Source of the DNA: a virus
Virus record (IMG/VR): IMGVR_UViG_3300032291_003663
Span: 27,060-91,059 of that record
Reading direction: 5' to 3' (one strand)
Length of the DNA: 64,000 bases
Both the position numbers and the translations under genes were made by a program. The notes beneath the pieces were generated by a model, which ran no database searches, was not told the origin of the DNA, and saw nothing but the letters and a program-made list of their open reading frames with translations. Below are positions 33,403-41,004 of the stretch, piece by piece (positions within the stretch are counted from its first letter, which is position 1; each line of letters opens with the position of its first letter).

Positions 33403-33687
33403 ATGCAAGACATTAAGTATCCAATCGGTTTCGAAATTTTCAAGTTAGAGGAAAATAAAGAAGAGTACACTGTTACAGGTACTATAGCTAAAGCATATCG
33501 ATTTAGAGATTTCGATAGCGCCTATGACCTTGAAAAATACATTCAGAAGCACATAGACTGTTCAGGTATTGATTTCGACTCAGAGTATTGTCAGTTTTTT
33601 GCTTATACTAAAACTATTGAGCGAGCAAAGCAATTTGTTAATGATATAACTGCTTGGGTAGAGAAGGTAAAGGAATTAGTAAGTTAA
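33403..33687 (+). CDS. Hypothetical acidic protein
   Basis: 94 residues. DSAYDLEKYIQKHIDCSGID and a terminal helix. Not recognised. Confidence 0.4.
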   Translation: MQDIKYPIGFEIFKLEENKEEYTVTGTIAKAYRFRDFDSAYDLEKYIQKHIDCSGIDFDSEYCQFFAYTKTIERAKQFVNDITAWVEKVKELVS

Positions 33688-33734
33688 TAATAAGGGCAAA
33701 GTAACAATCATACATTCATATAAATTAATAAGTT

Positions 33735-33947
33735 ATGAAATACGAAATAACAGATCAAGTCACATACAGAACAATATATTTTACTATTGAAGCGGATGAT
33801 GGTAAAGTATATAATGTAAGTGTTGCAGAAGAAAATGAATGGAAAGATAATTGGAGAATAATGGATGAAGATGGTAATGAAATAAATGACAACTCAGAAT
33901 TGTATGATGCCTTAGTTGCGTTATGTAAAGAAAGTATAAGTAAGTAA
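33735..33947 (+). CDS. Small beta-rich acidic protein
   Basis: 70 residues, with TDQVTYRTIYFTIEADDGKV, NVSVAEENEWKDN. Not recognised. Confidence 0.4.
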   Translation: MKYEITDQVTYRTIYFTIEADDGKVYNVSVAEENEWKDNWRIMDEDGNEINDNSELYDALVALCKESISK

Positions 33948-34000
33948 TTTTTTGTTACCAAACTATTTGTGTATATTTAGTTAAATAAAAAATAAAAGTT

Positions 34001-34192
34001 ATGAAAATTAAAGAAATACAAGACGGAATAGTAAATAACTTAGGGTACTTATATTCAAGTACACCAACATTTGCTTCGGACATACGTAAGTGTACTAGTT
34101 TACTTGAATTAGTAGTAATGTTAGGTCAATACGGATATGATAAACAAGGCGCAATTGGTGTATTAGATGGTGTAATAGTAACTAACGAATAA
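34001..34192 (+). CDS. Small hypothetical protein
   Basis: 63 residues, FASDIRKCTSLLELVVMLGQ. Not recognised. Confidence 0.4.
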   Translation: MKIKEIQDGIVNNLGYLYSSTPTFASDIRKCTSLLELVVMLGQYGYDKQGAIGVLDGVIVTNE

Positions 34193-34209
34193 TTAAATAA
34201 ATAAAGGTT

Positions 34210-34401
34210 ATGGCAAACATGAGTTATTGTAGATTTGAGAACACGCTTAGTGATCTTTTGGATTGTTTTAATAACATGGATAGCGGTGATTTAAGCGCGA
34301 GGGAATTTGCTAAACGCAAACAAATGATTAAAGTATGTATGTCGATTGCTTGCGACTATGCCGATCTTTTAGAAGAAGAATTTGTTGATGACGAAGATTA
34401 A
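34210..34401 (+). CDS. Small Cys-containing protein
   Basis: 63 residues. NMSYCRFENTLSDLLDCFNN is a pattern (MSYCRFENT) shared by many phage and bacterial small proteins of unknown function. Confidence 0.55.
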   Translation: MANMSYCRFENTLSDLLDCFNNMDSGDLSAREFAKRKQMIKVCMSIACDYADLLEEEFVDDED

Positions 34402-34594
34402 AAACACAACGGTACCTCATGTCGGGGACACAATTGAACTACCTGACGAATCGCTACGTAAAGTAATTAGAGTAGACGATAACGGACTAATTTGGTACGG
34501 ATTGCCATATGGGGTAGGACAAACGATAACGAGCAGTATTGTACGGGTGATTAGAATAAATGGAAATAATATGATAACGAATAACCCAGCATAA
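34388..34594 (+). CDS. Small beta-rich protein
   Basis: 68 residues. VGDTIELPDESLRKVIRVDD is SH3-like in pattern. Start is the ATG at 34388, inside the previous gene; earlier TTG starts are unlikely. Confidence 0.42.
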   Translation: MTKIKNTTVPHVGDTIELPDESLRKVIRVDDNGLIWYGLPYGVGQTITSSIVRVIRINGNNMITNNPA

Positions 34595-34768
34595 ATGAAT
34601 TTTTTTCTCACGCGTTTTTTTGTTACGGCGATAAAAGCAAACAGAAACATAACGTTACATAGAAGTGATAACACGGGTAAACGTGTGACGACGAACAGTG
34701 ATGAACGGGTAGACGGAAAAACGGGTAAACGGGTAGATAATAGGCTGGATATGTTACGTAAAGAATAA
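34595..34768 (+). CDS. Possible small basic protein
   Basis: 57 residues, starting on the base after the upstream stop. Arg/Asn/Thr-rich with a repeated TGKRV (NTGKRV..KTGKRVD). Codon use differs from the neighbours (many CGT, ACG, GGT) and no promoter or leader is visible. It may be real or chance in an unusual stretch. Confidence 0.32.
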   Translation: MNFFLTRFFVTAIKANRNITLHRSDNTGKRVTTNSDERVDGKTGKRVDNRLDMLRKE

Positions 34769-34832
34769 CGTAAATACCGTGTGTTTTTTGTTTCGACAAC
34801 GTACACATACGGCGAGAGGTAATTAAAATTTG

Positions 34833-34867
34833 CGCGCTAATATTAACGATTATGCGCGTTTTTTTGT
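34833..34867 (+). terminator. Hairpin with T-run
   Basis: CGCGC/GCGCG stem with an AT-rich loop, followed by seven T. It closes the unit that ends near 34768. Confidence 0.6.
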
Positions 34868-35240
34868 CGTATGGGTGTAGAGTAAAGTGGGTAAAACAAG
34901 ATATAAGTATATCAAAACATAGGCATATCGGTATTTTTTTATGTGTGGATATGTAATGGTATGTGGAACGCTTTGAGGGTATGGGTATTGTGATATTATG
35001 TTGTGATGCAAATATTCAACCCAACACTACTAAAACACTTCGAACATTTTTGTATATACAACGTTTCATTTTTTGTTTGTTGCTTTTTTGTTGTATTCAT
35101 TTGGAACCGTAGTTTTGTTTTCGTTTTTTATCGTCCGATTATATATTTTTTTTTGTTTTAATTATAAACAAAATTGGAACCCGAAAAAAACGTCGTATAT
35201 TTAATTGTTAATTTGATTTGATAATATAAATTTTTAAAAA
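34868..35240 (+). other. Non-coding, T-rich region before the AT-hook gene
   Basis: About 370 bases without a gene. The first part is GT-rich with ATATGGTATGTGG-like runs (TATGGGTATTG, ATGTAATGGTATG); the rest is strongly T-rich on the + strand (many T5-T9 runs). A TATTTAATTG box and an AAAAAAGGTT leader stand next to the following gene. It could be an origin or a long 5' leader. Confidence 0.4.
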
Positions 35241-35251
35241 CAAAAAAGGTT

Positions 35252-35518
35252 ATGGAAACAATGATTCAAGCAACAGCAGAAACAAAGCAAAGGGGACGTA
35301 AAGTAAACCCGAACAGTGTTCGTCAATTGAAATTTCAAATGAGAGAAACACTTGCAGAACAAGGATTAATGGTTCAACGGGGTAGAAAACCAAACGAAAC
35401 GAGTGCACGTCAACAACGACTTGCAGTGTTTGCAGAACGAATTGCAAACGGAGAAGTTGTTAAACGTGGACGTCCGAAGAAAGTAGCTATTGAAACAACT
35501 TTGTTCATAGCTGAATAG
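35252..35518 (+). CDS. AT-hook repeat protein
   Basis: 88 residues with three AT-hook motifs (RGRK at 14-17, RGRKP at 43-47, RGRPKK at 72-77) spaced by 29 residues. The spacer helices are also alike (RKVNPNSVRQLK and RKPNETSARQQR). AT-hooks bind the minor groove of AT-rich DNA, so this is probably a DNA-bending or regulatory protein. It is preceded by the longest AT-rich non-coding stretch of the region and followed by a strong terminator, so it stands as a single-gene unit. Confidence 0.72.
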   Translation: METMIQATAETKQRGRKVNPNSVRQLKFQMRETLAEQGLMVQRGRKPNETSARQQRLAVFAERIANGEVVKRGRPKKVAIETTLFIAE

Positions 35519-35542
35519 CTGATAATTAGGGGTTATTAGCGA

Positions 35543-35575
35543 GACCTGACTCAAATGAGTTGGGTCTTTTCTTGT
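35543..35575 (+). terminator. Intrinsic terminator after the AT-hook gene
   Basis: Ten-pair stem GACCTGACTC/GAGTTGGGTC followed by TTTTCTT. Confidence 0.7.
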
Positions 35576-35757
35576 CTAGGATGTATTTGGGGAACTCAAT
35601 TCTTATAAGTATCTTTATACCAATTTTATTTGTGTCATAGACATAAAGACGTCTTAAGCAGCCTACCTCTGATCTCTTCACCTGTTTCATTAGGCGCCTA
35701 TCCAAATCGATAATGTAAACGTACGAACAAGAATTGGGTTTACAAACAAGTTCTCAA

Positions 35758-35788
35758 TTTGAAACCATGTTTTTATCACGTACATTTA
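35758..35788 (+). promoter_or_regulatory. Bacteroidota-type promoter
   Basis: TTTG, a 19-base spacer beginning AAACC, then TACATTTA. The gene at 35807 begins 19 bases after the -7 box. Confidence 0.7.
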
Positions 35789-35806
35789 TGTTATAAAAAT
35801 TATAAT

Positions 35807-35992
35807 ATGGAAAATAAAACACCATTAAACCATAACGGCTACATAGAAGTGATGGGAGACAAATTCGATTATGCTATGGTTTTACTAACAAATGCATGGT
35901 TTGAATGGAAAAATGGACCATTAACAGAAAGTAGTGATATTGAACTAGCAAAGGAAGACATAATAGATCATATTAGGACAATCATTTATTAA
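35807..35992 (+). CDS. Small hypothetical protein
   Basis: 61 residues from the ATG behind the promoter; a longer frame starts upstream inside the promoter and is not preferred. GYIEVMGDKFDYAMVLLTNAW is acidic/aromatic. Not recognised. Confidence 0.5.
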   Translation: MENKTPLNHNGYIEVMGDKFDYAMVLLTNAWFEWKNGPLTESSDIELAKEDIIDHIRTIIY

Positions 35993-36015
35993 CCTAATTA
36001 TGTTGTGTACATTTA
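35985..36015 (+). promoter_or_regulatory. Bacteroidota-type promoter, overlapping the previous stop
   Basis: TTTA, 19-base spacer with AACC, then TACATTTA. The -33 box lies inside the last codons of the preceding gene, and the next ATG is 20 bases downstream. Confidence 0.65.
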
Positions 36016-36034
36016 TGTTATAAAATTAAAAATT

Positions 36035-36190
36035 ATGTATAGTTTAAAATGCAGTTATTACACAAAGCAATTTTCATCAATTGATGAATTAGTTAACGAT
36101 GTTATTGTTAGTGGGATGGATCCCAACTATGAAATTACATTTAACGGTGAAGGTATGGATGAAGAGGTAATTGATTATATCCAGTTCTGA
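36035..36190 (+). CDS. Small acidic protein
   Basis: 51 residues, start chosen behind the promoter. YSLKCSYYTKQFSSIDELVN, acidic end. Not recognised. Confidence 0.45.
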   Translation: MYSLKCSYYTKQFSSIDELVNDVIVSGMDPNYEITFNGEGMDEEVIDYIQF

Positions 36191-36199
36191 TGGTGTTCA

Positions 36200-36230
36200 T
36201 TTATTAACTCAGTTTTGTTATATACATTTA
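36200..36230 (+). promoter_or_regulatory. Bacteroidota-type promoter
   Basis: TTTA, 19-base spacer with AAC, TACATTTA; next ATG 21 bases downstream. Confidence 0.6.
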
Positions 36231-36250
36231 TTTAAATAAAATTATAAATT

Positions 36251-36481
36251 ATGAAAGTAACAGATTTAAAATCGAATTACAGTATTTTTGGAAACAAGGG
36301 TAATGTATGGAACAACACAGCTCACATTTACAAGTCAGGTGAAGGTATATTATGTGGCACACCGGCTCTAAGTAGTAATTGGGCTCGTATTGAAAATGTT
36401 GAACATATAGGATGTCCGACATGTTTAGAAAAGTATAAAAAGGAACAATTGACAGAAGTATTAGGTGCGGCATTTATTTAA
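36251..36481 (+). CDS. Small hypothetical protein with Cys motif
   Basis: 76 residues. GEGILCGTPALSSNWARIEN and HIGCPTCLEKYKKEQ with CPTC suggest a zinc or redox site. Similar short proteins occur in many phages of Bacteroidota. Unknown role. Confidence 0.5.
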   Translation: MKVTDLKSNYSIFGNKGNVWNNTAHIYKSGEGILCGTPALSSNWARIENVEHIGCPTCLEKYKKEQLTEVLGAAFI

Positions 36482-36492
36482 GATGACATTCC

Positions 36493-36523
36493 GTTATTAA
36501 CTCGATTTTATTATGTACATTTA
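36493..36523 (+). promoter_or_regulatory. Bacteroidota-type promoter
   Basis: GTTA in place of TTTG, 19-base spacer with AACTCG, then TACATTTA; ATG 21 bases downstream. Confidence 0.5.
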
Positions 36524-36543
36524 TTTAAACAAAAATTAAATTT

Positions 36544-36807
36544 ATGAAAGTAAAAGAATTAATGGAACAACTAAGTACATTTGACCCGGAAACAGAGGTA
36601 ATATGTTCGTATGTTGACCACACAGATTACACCTACAAGTTACCAGTTGCTGCTCTTGTTTTAGACAGTCCGTATGATTCGAATGGTTATTCAGGTATTG
36701 ATGGAACAGAAATTGATGAAGATGGTTATGATGACCATTGGGATGAAGAAGGTGAGTATATTGGACCTAATAAAGCATTGGTTATTGTATTGGACGGTGT
36801 AGAATAA
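36544..36807 (+). CDS. Acidic protein, VKELMEQL family
   Basis: 87 residues. KVKELMEQLSTFDPETEVIC matches the start of the gene at 24625; the rest is rich in Asp, Gly and Tyr (SGIDGTEIDEDGYDDHWDEE). Function unknown. A GAAA-tetraloop terminator follows. Confidence 0.6.
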   Translation: MKVKELMEQLSTFDPETEVICSYVDHTDYTYKLPVAALVLDSPYDSNGYSGIDGTEIDEDGYDDHWDEEGEYIGPNKALVIVLDGVE

Positions 36808-36815
36808 AAAAAATT

Positions 36816-36845
36816 GAAGCGTCTCAGAAATGAGGCGCTTCATTT
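36816..36845 (+). terminator. GAAA-tetraloop terminator fused to the next promoter
   Basis: Eleven-pair stem GAAGCGTCTCA/TGAGGCGCTTC with GAAA loop. The stem ends one base before the TTTG of the next promoter. Confidence 0.75.
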
Positions 36846-36873
36846 GTTAACCCAATTTCGATTTGTATATTTA
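36843..36873 (+). promoter_or_regulatory. Bacteroidota-type promoter
   Basis: Exact TTTG, 19-base spacer starting TTAACCC, then TATATTTA. It drives the gene at 36915, with a long A-rich leader. Confidence 0.75.
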
Positions 36874-36914
36874 CACTGTTAAAATAATTTATTAAAAATT
36901 AAAATTTAAAGTTT

Positions 36915-37235
36915 ATGACAAAAGAACAATTGTTAGAGAAATTACAAAGTTCGGAAGAACTAATTAGAATTGCTTACATTCCGGTTTCGGAAGTAATTAA
37001 TTGGATTAATGAACTTGAAGAAACTAAAGCAACTTTTACTAATGAACAAATTAAAGAGTTTGCTGAAACTATAACTGGTCGAATTACAGATATGGGGATT
37101 GATGCTATTGATGATTATGATTTATCTATGAGTTATAGAGAAGTGGAACTTGACAGTATTGATTTTGATTCTAGTAAGATTCAAAGAACAATTGAATCTG
37201 AACTTGAAGAATTATTTTCGGTAAATGAAGATTAA
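36915..37235 (+). CDS. Hypothetical helical protein
   Basis: 106 residues. SEELIRIAYIPVSEVINWIN and a terminal ELEELFSVNED. Not recognised. A GGGG/CCCC terminator follows. Confidence 0.5.
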   Translation: MTKEQLLEKLQSSEELIRIAYIPVSEVINWINELEETKATFTNEQIKEFAETITGRITDMGIDAIDDYDLSMSYREVELDSIDFDSSKIQRTIESELEELFSVNED

Positions 37236-37248
37236 AACAACGGAACAG

Positions 37249-37277
37249 GAGGGGAACGCAATTCCCCTTCTTATTTT
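37249..37277 (+). terminator. Intrinsic terminator
   Basis: GAGGGGAA/TTCCCCTT with five-base loop, then T-rich. Confidence 0.65.
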
Positions 37278-37300
37278 TATTTAAACAAAAATTAAAAATC

Positions 37301-37618
37301 ATGGTTGAAATTAAAAATGCAAACCTAAATGTGATGGCCGCCTTTATAATTAAGATAGGCGAACTTCAAGTAACAGCTGAAGCCCAAATGTGGGTTTATA
37401 AGGATAAGGATGGTACTAAAACAGTTGATACCGACTTTGCTGACATTACAGATATTACCTATATGGGTATTCCTATTGTAGGATATGAAAGTTTTAATAA
37501 ATTCAAGAAATTCCATAAGGAAATGGGAATTGATTTTGAGAAAGCGATTCATAATGAATATGAGAAAGTAATGGGGGATGATGCCGTAAAAGAATTAGCT
37601 AAGAAAATAACATTCTAA
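37301..37618 (+). CDS. Hypothetical protein
   Basis: 105 residues. ELQVTAEAQMWVYKDKDGTK and TYMGIPIVGYESFNKFKKFH. Not recognised. Confidence 0.48.
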   Translation: MVEIKNANLNVMAAFIIKIGELQVTAEAQMWVYKDKDGTKTVDTDFADITDITYMGIPIVGYESFNKFKKFHKEMGIDFEKAIHNEYEKVMGDDAVKELAKKITF

Positions 37619-37627
37619 ATACGGAAA

Positions 37628-37655
37628 GAGAGGGGAACACAACCCCTCTTTTTAT
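37628..37655 (+). terminator. Intrinsic terminator
   Basis: AGAGGGG/CCCCTCT with AACACAA loop, then TTTTTAT. Confidence 0.65.
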
Positions 37656-37677
37656 ATTTATTTATAAATTAAACATT

Positions 37678-37863
37678 ATGACTAAAATTATTAAAGAATT
37701 AGTTTTTGGTGTACCGCGTACCGGTGAAAAATTTAAAGATAAAATTGAAATTAAGTCAACGTATCCTAAGAAGTGGACAGGTAGTGACTCAGAATATTTT
37801 GTTTGGTGTAGAGAATATAAGGTAGGAATTCTAACAGATAAAACAAAATTTATATTTAGTTAA
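37678..37863 (+). CDS. Small basic protein
   Basis: 61 residues, LVFGVPRTGEKFKDKIEIK. Not recognised. Confidence 0.42.
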   Translation: MTKIIKELVFGVPRTGEKFKDKIEIKSTYPKKWTGSDSEYFVWCREYKVGILTDKTKFIFS

Positions 37864-37914
37864 ACCCAATTTTTTTATATATATTTAGTGTATTAAAAAA
37901 TTAAAATAAAGGTT

Positions 37915-38298
37915 ATGTCAACAAGATCAATTATTGGGAAACAAAATCCCGACGACACAGTTAGTTTTATCTATTGTCACTTTGATGGTTATCCGAGTGG
38001 TGTAGGACAAACACTAGTAGAAAACTACAAGACAGAAACGTATGTAGACGAACTACTAAAGTTAGGTGATTTGAGTATATTAGATAAGTATTTAGGTGAA
38101 GTACAAGATTTTAAAGACCCACGTCCCGAATGGTGTTTAGCATACGGGAGAGATAGAGGTGAGAGTAATACAGAATATCAAACAGTACCATATGATACTT
38201 TCTTTGAAAGTAGCGTACGGGGTGAAGATTACAAATATCTATTTAAAGATAATATCTGGACTTGTTATGATTACAATGGTAATCCAGTTCAATTATAA
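37915..38298 (+). CDS. Conserved phage protein (STRSIIGK family)
   Basis: 127 residues. STRSIIGKQNPDDTVSFIYC followed by HFDGYPSGVGQTLVENY is a well-known start of a small phage family with Tyr/Asp-rich C-termini. The family occurs in many phages but has no assigned function. It follows a promoter-like TATATTTA and an AAAGGTT leader. Confidence 0.6.
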   Translation: MSTRSIIGKQNPDDTVSFIYCHFDGYPSGVGQTLVENYKTETYVDELLKLGDLSILDKYLGEVQDFKDPRPEWCLAYGRDRGESNTEYQTVPYDTFFESSVRGEDYKYLFKDNIWTCYDYNGNPVQL

Positions 38299-38337
38299 AG
38301 AGTGTTCATACTTTTAATTTTAGCAGATGCGGGTTCC

Positions 38338-38368
38338 ATTGTGAACCCAATTCTGTTTTGTATATTTA
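38338..38368 (+). promoter_or_regulatory. Bacteroidota-type promoter with GGGTTC hairpin
   Basis: ATTG, 19-base spacer TGAACCC.., TATATTTA. The spacer start also forms the GAACCC side of a GGGTTC hairpin, so termination of the previous unit and start of the next overlap. Confidence 0.6.
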
Positions 38369-38387
38369 AGTTATAAAATTAATAATT

Positions 38388-38573
38388 ATGAAAATTGAAT
38401 TAGTAAAAGAGTTAGACAGTATAGGCGACATTACCTATTACATCAAAGTAGATGACAAATTCCAATCAGGTACTATTAGATTAAAATTACCAGAAGCAAT
38501 GGAAGTGTATGAAAATGTAAAAGCGAATTACAGTAAATCAAGAGTGGAGGTATTAATTCAAGAAGAAATTTAA
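38388..38573 (+). CDS. Small hypothetical protein
   Basis: 61 residues. ELVKELDSIGDITYYIKVDD. Not recognised. Confidence 0.42.
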   Translation: MKIELVKELDSIGDITYYIKVDDKFQSGTIRLKLPEAMEVYENVKANYSKSRVEVLIQEEI

Positions 38574-38583
38574 TTAAGTTTTT

Positions 38584-38613
38584 TTTGTAACCCAATTATG
38601 TTGTGTATATTTA
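38584..38613 (+). promoter_or_regulatory. Bacteroidota-type promoter
   Basis: TTTG, 18-base spacer with AACCCAA, TATATTTA; ATG 21 bases downstream. Confidence 0.65.
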
Positions 38614-38633
38614 ATTAAATAAAATTAAAAATT

Positions 38634-38906
38634 ATGACTCCATTTCAACAAGCCTTAATTCAGGCATCAGAGGGTAAATTACAAACCCCGACAGTATCAA
38701 CTTCAAATGGTAATATCAATTATTTTGGTTACCAATTAGCAGTGCATAAGTATAATCTTAGCTTAATGGCTGTAGGTGTTCACAGTCGAGGTATTAAATT
38801 AAAAGACATAAAGAATTATTATGGTCTTAAAGGTAAAACAGCAGCCGATTGTTTACCTCAATTTGTCCAGTTAATGGAATCATTTAAAGAGGCTCTTAAA
38901 GGTTAG
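38634..38906 (+). CDS. Small hypothetical protein
   Basis: 90 residues. QASEGKLQTPTVSTSNGNIN and GIKLKDIKNYYGLKGKTAAD, the latter helix-turn-helix-like. Not recognised. Confidence 0.48.
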   Translation: MTPFQQALIQASEGKLQTPTVSTSNGNINYFGYQLAVHKYNLSLMAVGVHSRGIKLKDIKNYYGLKGKTAADCLPQFVQLMESFKEALKG

Positions 38907-38913
38907 ATGAAAC

Positions 38914-38945
38914 AGGAGGGGAACATAATTCCCCTCCTTATATTT
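38914..38945 (+). terminator. Intrinsic terminator
   Basis: AGGAGGGGA/TCCCCTCCT with short loop. Confidence 0.65.
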
Positions 38946-38965
38946 AATTTATAAATAAAAAGGTT

Positions 38966-39103
38966 ATGAAAAATAAAAACGACATTGACGTCACAATTCC
39001 CTTTATTGCTTTAATTTTAATCCTTGTATTAGCTCTTTCTAGCTGTGCCCGTAACGGATATGGTTGTCATGGTAGAAGTAAGATAATGACTCGAGTACGT
39101 TAA
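38966..39103 (+). CDS. Small lipoprotein
   Basis: 45 residues. A charged N-terminus, a hydrophobic stretch IPFIALILILVLALSS and lipobox cysteine (LALSSC, then ARNGYG). The mature part is short and basic. It may be an exclusion or lysis factor. Leader AAAAGGTT touches the ATG. Confidence 0.55.
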   Translation: MKNKNDIDVTIPFIALILILVLALSSCARNGYGCHGRSKIMTRVR

Positions 39104-39111
39104 AATATTCA

Positions 39112-39142
39112 TTTATTAACCCTGTTTTTTTTTGTATATTTA
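39112..39142 (+). promoter_or_regulatory. Bacteroidota-type promoter
   Basis: TTTA, 19-base spacer starting TTAACCC, TATATTTA. Confidence 0.65.
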
Positions 39143-39163
39143 ATTAAACAAAAATTAAAACAT

Positions 39164-39406
39164 ATGAATATTGAAATTGTAAATGAAAATGAAAACTATT
39201 GGTACCACAATAGAAAAGGCTTAGTATGTAAGATAGTAGACGATGAAGATGATCAATATGTAGTAAAAGTATGGCTAAATAAAAATTATATGAATCTAGC
39301 TTTTATTGATAAGTGTGATTGTGTTGTTAGTGAGAAAAAGGCATTTAATAAACAACAGACAATTAATTTAGTAGGTGATTATTTAGGATGGAGTAAATGT
39401 GTTTAA
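39164..39406 (+). CDS. Small hypothetical protein
   Basis: 80 residues, RKGLVCKIVDDEDDQYVVKV and KCDCVVSEKKAF. Acidic with one CDC pair. Not recognised. Confidence 0.45.
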   Translation: MNIEIVNENENYWYHNRKGLVCKIVDDEDDQYVVKVWLNKNYMNLAFIDKCDCVVSEKKAFNKQQTINLVGDYLGWSKCV

Positions 39407-39414
39407 AGTATTCA

Positions 39415-39445
39415 TTTGTAAACTAAACAAATCATATTACATTTA
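39415..39445 (+). promoter_or_regulatory. Bacteroidota-type promoter
   Basis: Exact TTTG, 19-base spacer starting TAAAC, TACATTTA. Confidence 0.7.
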
Positions 39446-39466
39446 ATTAAACAAAAATTAAAACGT

Positions 39467-39664
39467 ATGAACACATTTAAATTTATTACTGCAAATGAAA
39501 GAGCAGAAATGATCGTAGAAGAATTAGGAAGTAAAGTAACAGTAGAACCTTATGATGATGAATGTAGTAGAGTAACATTTACTGATCTTACTGATTTTGA
39601 TTTGTTATTATTGTTGCATGCTGGAATAAGGTATGGAGCGAATATATTTAATAAGGTTAGATAG
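39467..39664 (+). CDS. Small acidic protein
   Basis: 65 residues, NERAEMIVEELGSKVTVEPY, ends in LLLLHAGIRYGANI. Not recognised. Confidence 0.45.
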   Translation: MNTFKFITANERAEMIVEELGSKVTVEPYDDECSRVTFTDLTDFDLLLLLHAGIRYGANIFNKVR

Positions 39665-39678
39665 ATATGGTAATAAAG

Positions 39679-39708
39679 AAATGCTCTAGCAATGGGGCAT
39701 TTCATTTG
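39679..39708 (+). terminator. Hairpin fused to next promoter
   Basis: AAATGC/GCATTT stem with weak centre, followed two bases later by TTTG of the next promoter. Confidence 0.55.
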
Positions 39709-39735
39709 TAAACCTTATTATTTTAATTATATTTA
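39705..39735 (+). promoter_or_regulatory. Bacteroidota-type promoter
   Basis: Exact TTTG, 19-base spacer TAAACC.., TATATTTA. Its CATTTGTAAACCTTAT block is also at 40665. Confidence 0.72.
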
Positions 39736-39796
39736 ATTAATAAAGTTAATAATAATAATATTATTAATTATTTTTTAAAAATTAAAATTAAAGAAA

Positions 39797-40171
39797 ATGA
39801 GTAAAAAAATGACAAATGTAGAAATTAACGCAATTGTTAATTCTATAAGGGACAAAGTTGATGCTGCTAAAGAAAAAGCAATTAGTGTAAAATTAAGTAA
39901 GGACAAAAATTATCAGTTGTTTAAAAAATTACATGCTGAAGAAAAAGTAATGCAAGGTAAAGTAAATGAATTAAGTAGGAAGGTTAATTGTATTAGTAGT
40001 GAATTAAATAGTAAATATGGAGTTACATTTAGGAGTGAAGGAGGAATATATAATAGTGATAGCTACAAAATACAGCAGGAGGTATATAATAAAGTAGTAT
40101 TATTAAATATTAATAGTGGAATTGATGTTGAAGCGTTAATTGAAAAATTGGCTGCTGAATATATTAAATAA
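39797..40171 (+). CDS. Helical hypothetical protein
   Basis: 124 residues, long helices (ELSRKVNCISSELNSKYG), basic N-terminus. Not recognised. A nine-pair GGGTCCTAC terminator follows. Confidence 0.5.
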   Translation: MSKKMTNVEINAIVNSIRDKVDAAKEKAISVKLSKDKNYQLFKKLHAEEKVMQGKVNELSRKVNCISSELNSKYGVTFRSEGGIYNSDSYKIQQEVYNKVVLLNINSGIDVEALIEKLAAEYIK

Positions 40172-40180
40172 TTAAATTAA

Positions 40181-40208
40181 GGGTCCTACGTAATGTAGGA
40201 CCCATTAT
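40181..40208 (+). terminator. Intrinsic terminator
   Basis: Perfect GGGTCCTAC/GTAGGACCC with five-base loop. Confidence 0.72.
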
Positions 40209-40230
40209 TAAAAATTAAAACTATTGATTT

Positions 40231-40632
40231 ATGTATAATCCAATGAATATAATATTAAATAAAGATGAATGTAAAGCTAGTTTAATACTAAGGGATATAG
40301 TTATAAAGGATTTAAAAAATATGACTGGTGGACAATGGTATATAAGTTTTAATGATATATATTATACCAAGGAACATGTTGTTAGAAGATTAAAAATAGG
40401 TTGTGGTAAAATAATAAATAAAGATACATGGTTAATTTGGGCTAGTAAAATAAAACAAATGAAATACGATAATAAATTTATTGTTGAATTTGATGAATTA
40501 GAACAAAGGATATCTGATAAACGTTTAGGACAGCTTGTAATTAGTAATCCTGAATATTATGTGAATTTTAACTATGCTGAATATTTAAAATCAAATGATA
40601 CATTTATAGTTAGGATTAAATGGAAACATTAA
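40231..40632 (+). CDS. Hypothetical protein
   Basis: 133 residues. GGQWYISFNDIYYTKEHVVR and a Tyr-rich tail. Not recognised. Confidence 0.5.
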   Translation: MYNPMNIILNKDECKASLILRDIVIKDLKNMTGGQWYISFNDIYYTKEHVVRRLKIGCGKIINKDTWLIWASKIKQMKYDNKFIVEFDELEQRISDKRLGQLVISNPEYYVNFNYAEYLKSNDTFIVRIKWKH

Positions 40633-40642
40633 TATAAATAGA

Positions 40643-40670
40643 GGCGCCTCAAATCGAGGCGCTTCATTTG
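40643..40670 (+). terminator. Hairpin fused to next promoter
   Basis: GCGCCTC/GAGGCGC with AAATC loop, followed by TTCATTTG. Confidence 0.72.
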
Positions 40671-40697
40671 TAAACCTTATAAATTTAATTATATTTA
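40667..40697 (+). promoter_or_regulatory. Bacteroidota-type promoter
   Basis: Exact TTTG, 19-base spacer, TATATTTA; drives the gene at 40729. Confidence 0.72.
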
Positions 40698-40728
40698 ATT
40701 ATTAAATAATTAATTAAAATTAAAAATT

Positions 40729-40968
40729 ATGACTAAGTTTACCCTCATTGATGGCGACATGGATTATAGCGTTTATGAACACGTTATTAGTGGTCGAATG
40801 ACTAAATTAAGATACCAAATAATTAACCGCTATGCTCGAAAGAAAAGCTGGCGTGAAAGCTGTGGACACGAGTGGGATTGCTGTGGATGCATGTATGCTC
40901 AAGGTATGAAATTGGAATATAAAGATAATAAATGGGTATTATATAAATCAGAGCATTTTAATTATTAA
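40729..40968 (+). CDS. Small Cys-rich basic protein
   Basis: 79 residues. SCGHEWDCCGCMYAQGMKLE has four cysteines and a histidine, a possible zinc site. Not recognised. Confidence 0.5.
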   Translation: MTKFTLIDGDMDYSVYEHVISGRMTKLRYQIINRYARKKSWRESCGHEWDCCGCMYAQGMKLEYKDNKWVLYKSEHFNY

Positions 40969-40977
40969 TAAACAGAG

Positions 40978-41004
40978 GCGCCTCATAACGAGGCGCTTCA
41001 TTTA
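40978..41004 (+). terminator. Hairpin fused to next promoter
   Basis: GCGCCTC/GAGGCGC with ATAAC loop; almost identical to the hairpin at 40643. Confidence 0.7.

Noticed and set aside
34417-34806. Minus-strand frame opposite small genes
   Set aside because: Two + strand frames with leaders cover the same bases; the peptide is low-complexity hydrophobic.
35576-35757. A tRNA or gene in the gap after the AT-hook unit
   Set aside because: No paired acceptor and T-arm and no frame with leader; nothing specific seen apart from the promoter at its end.
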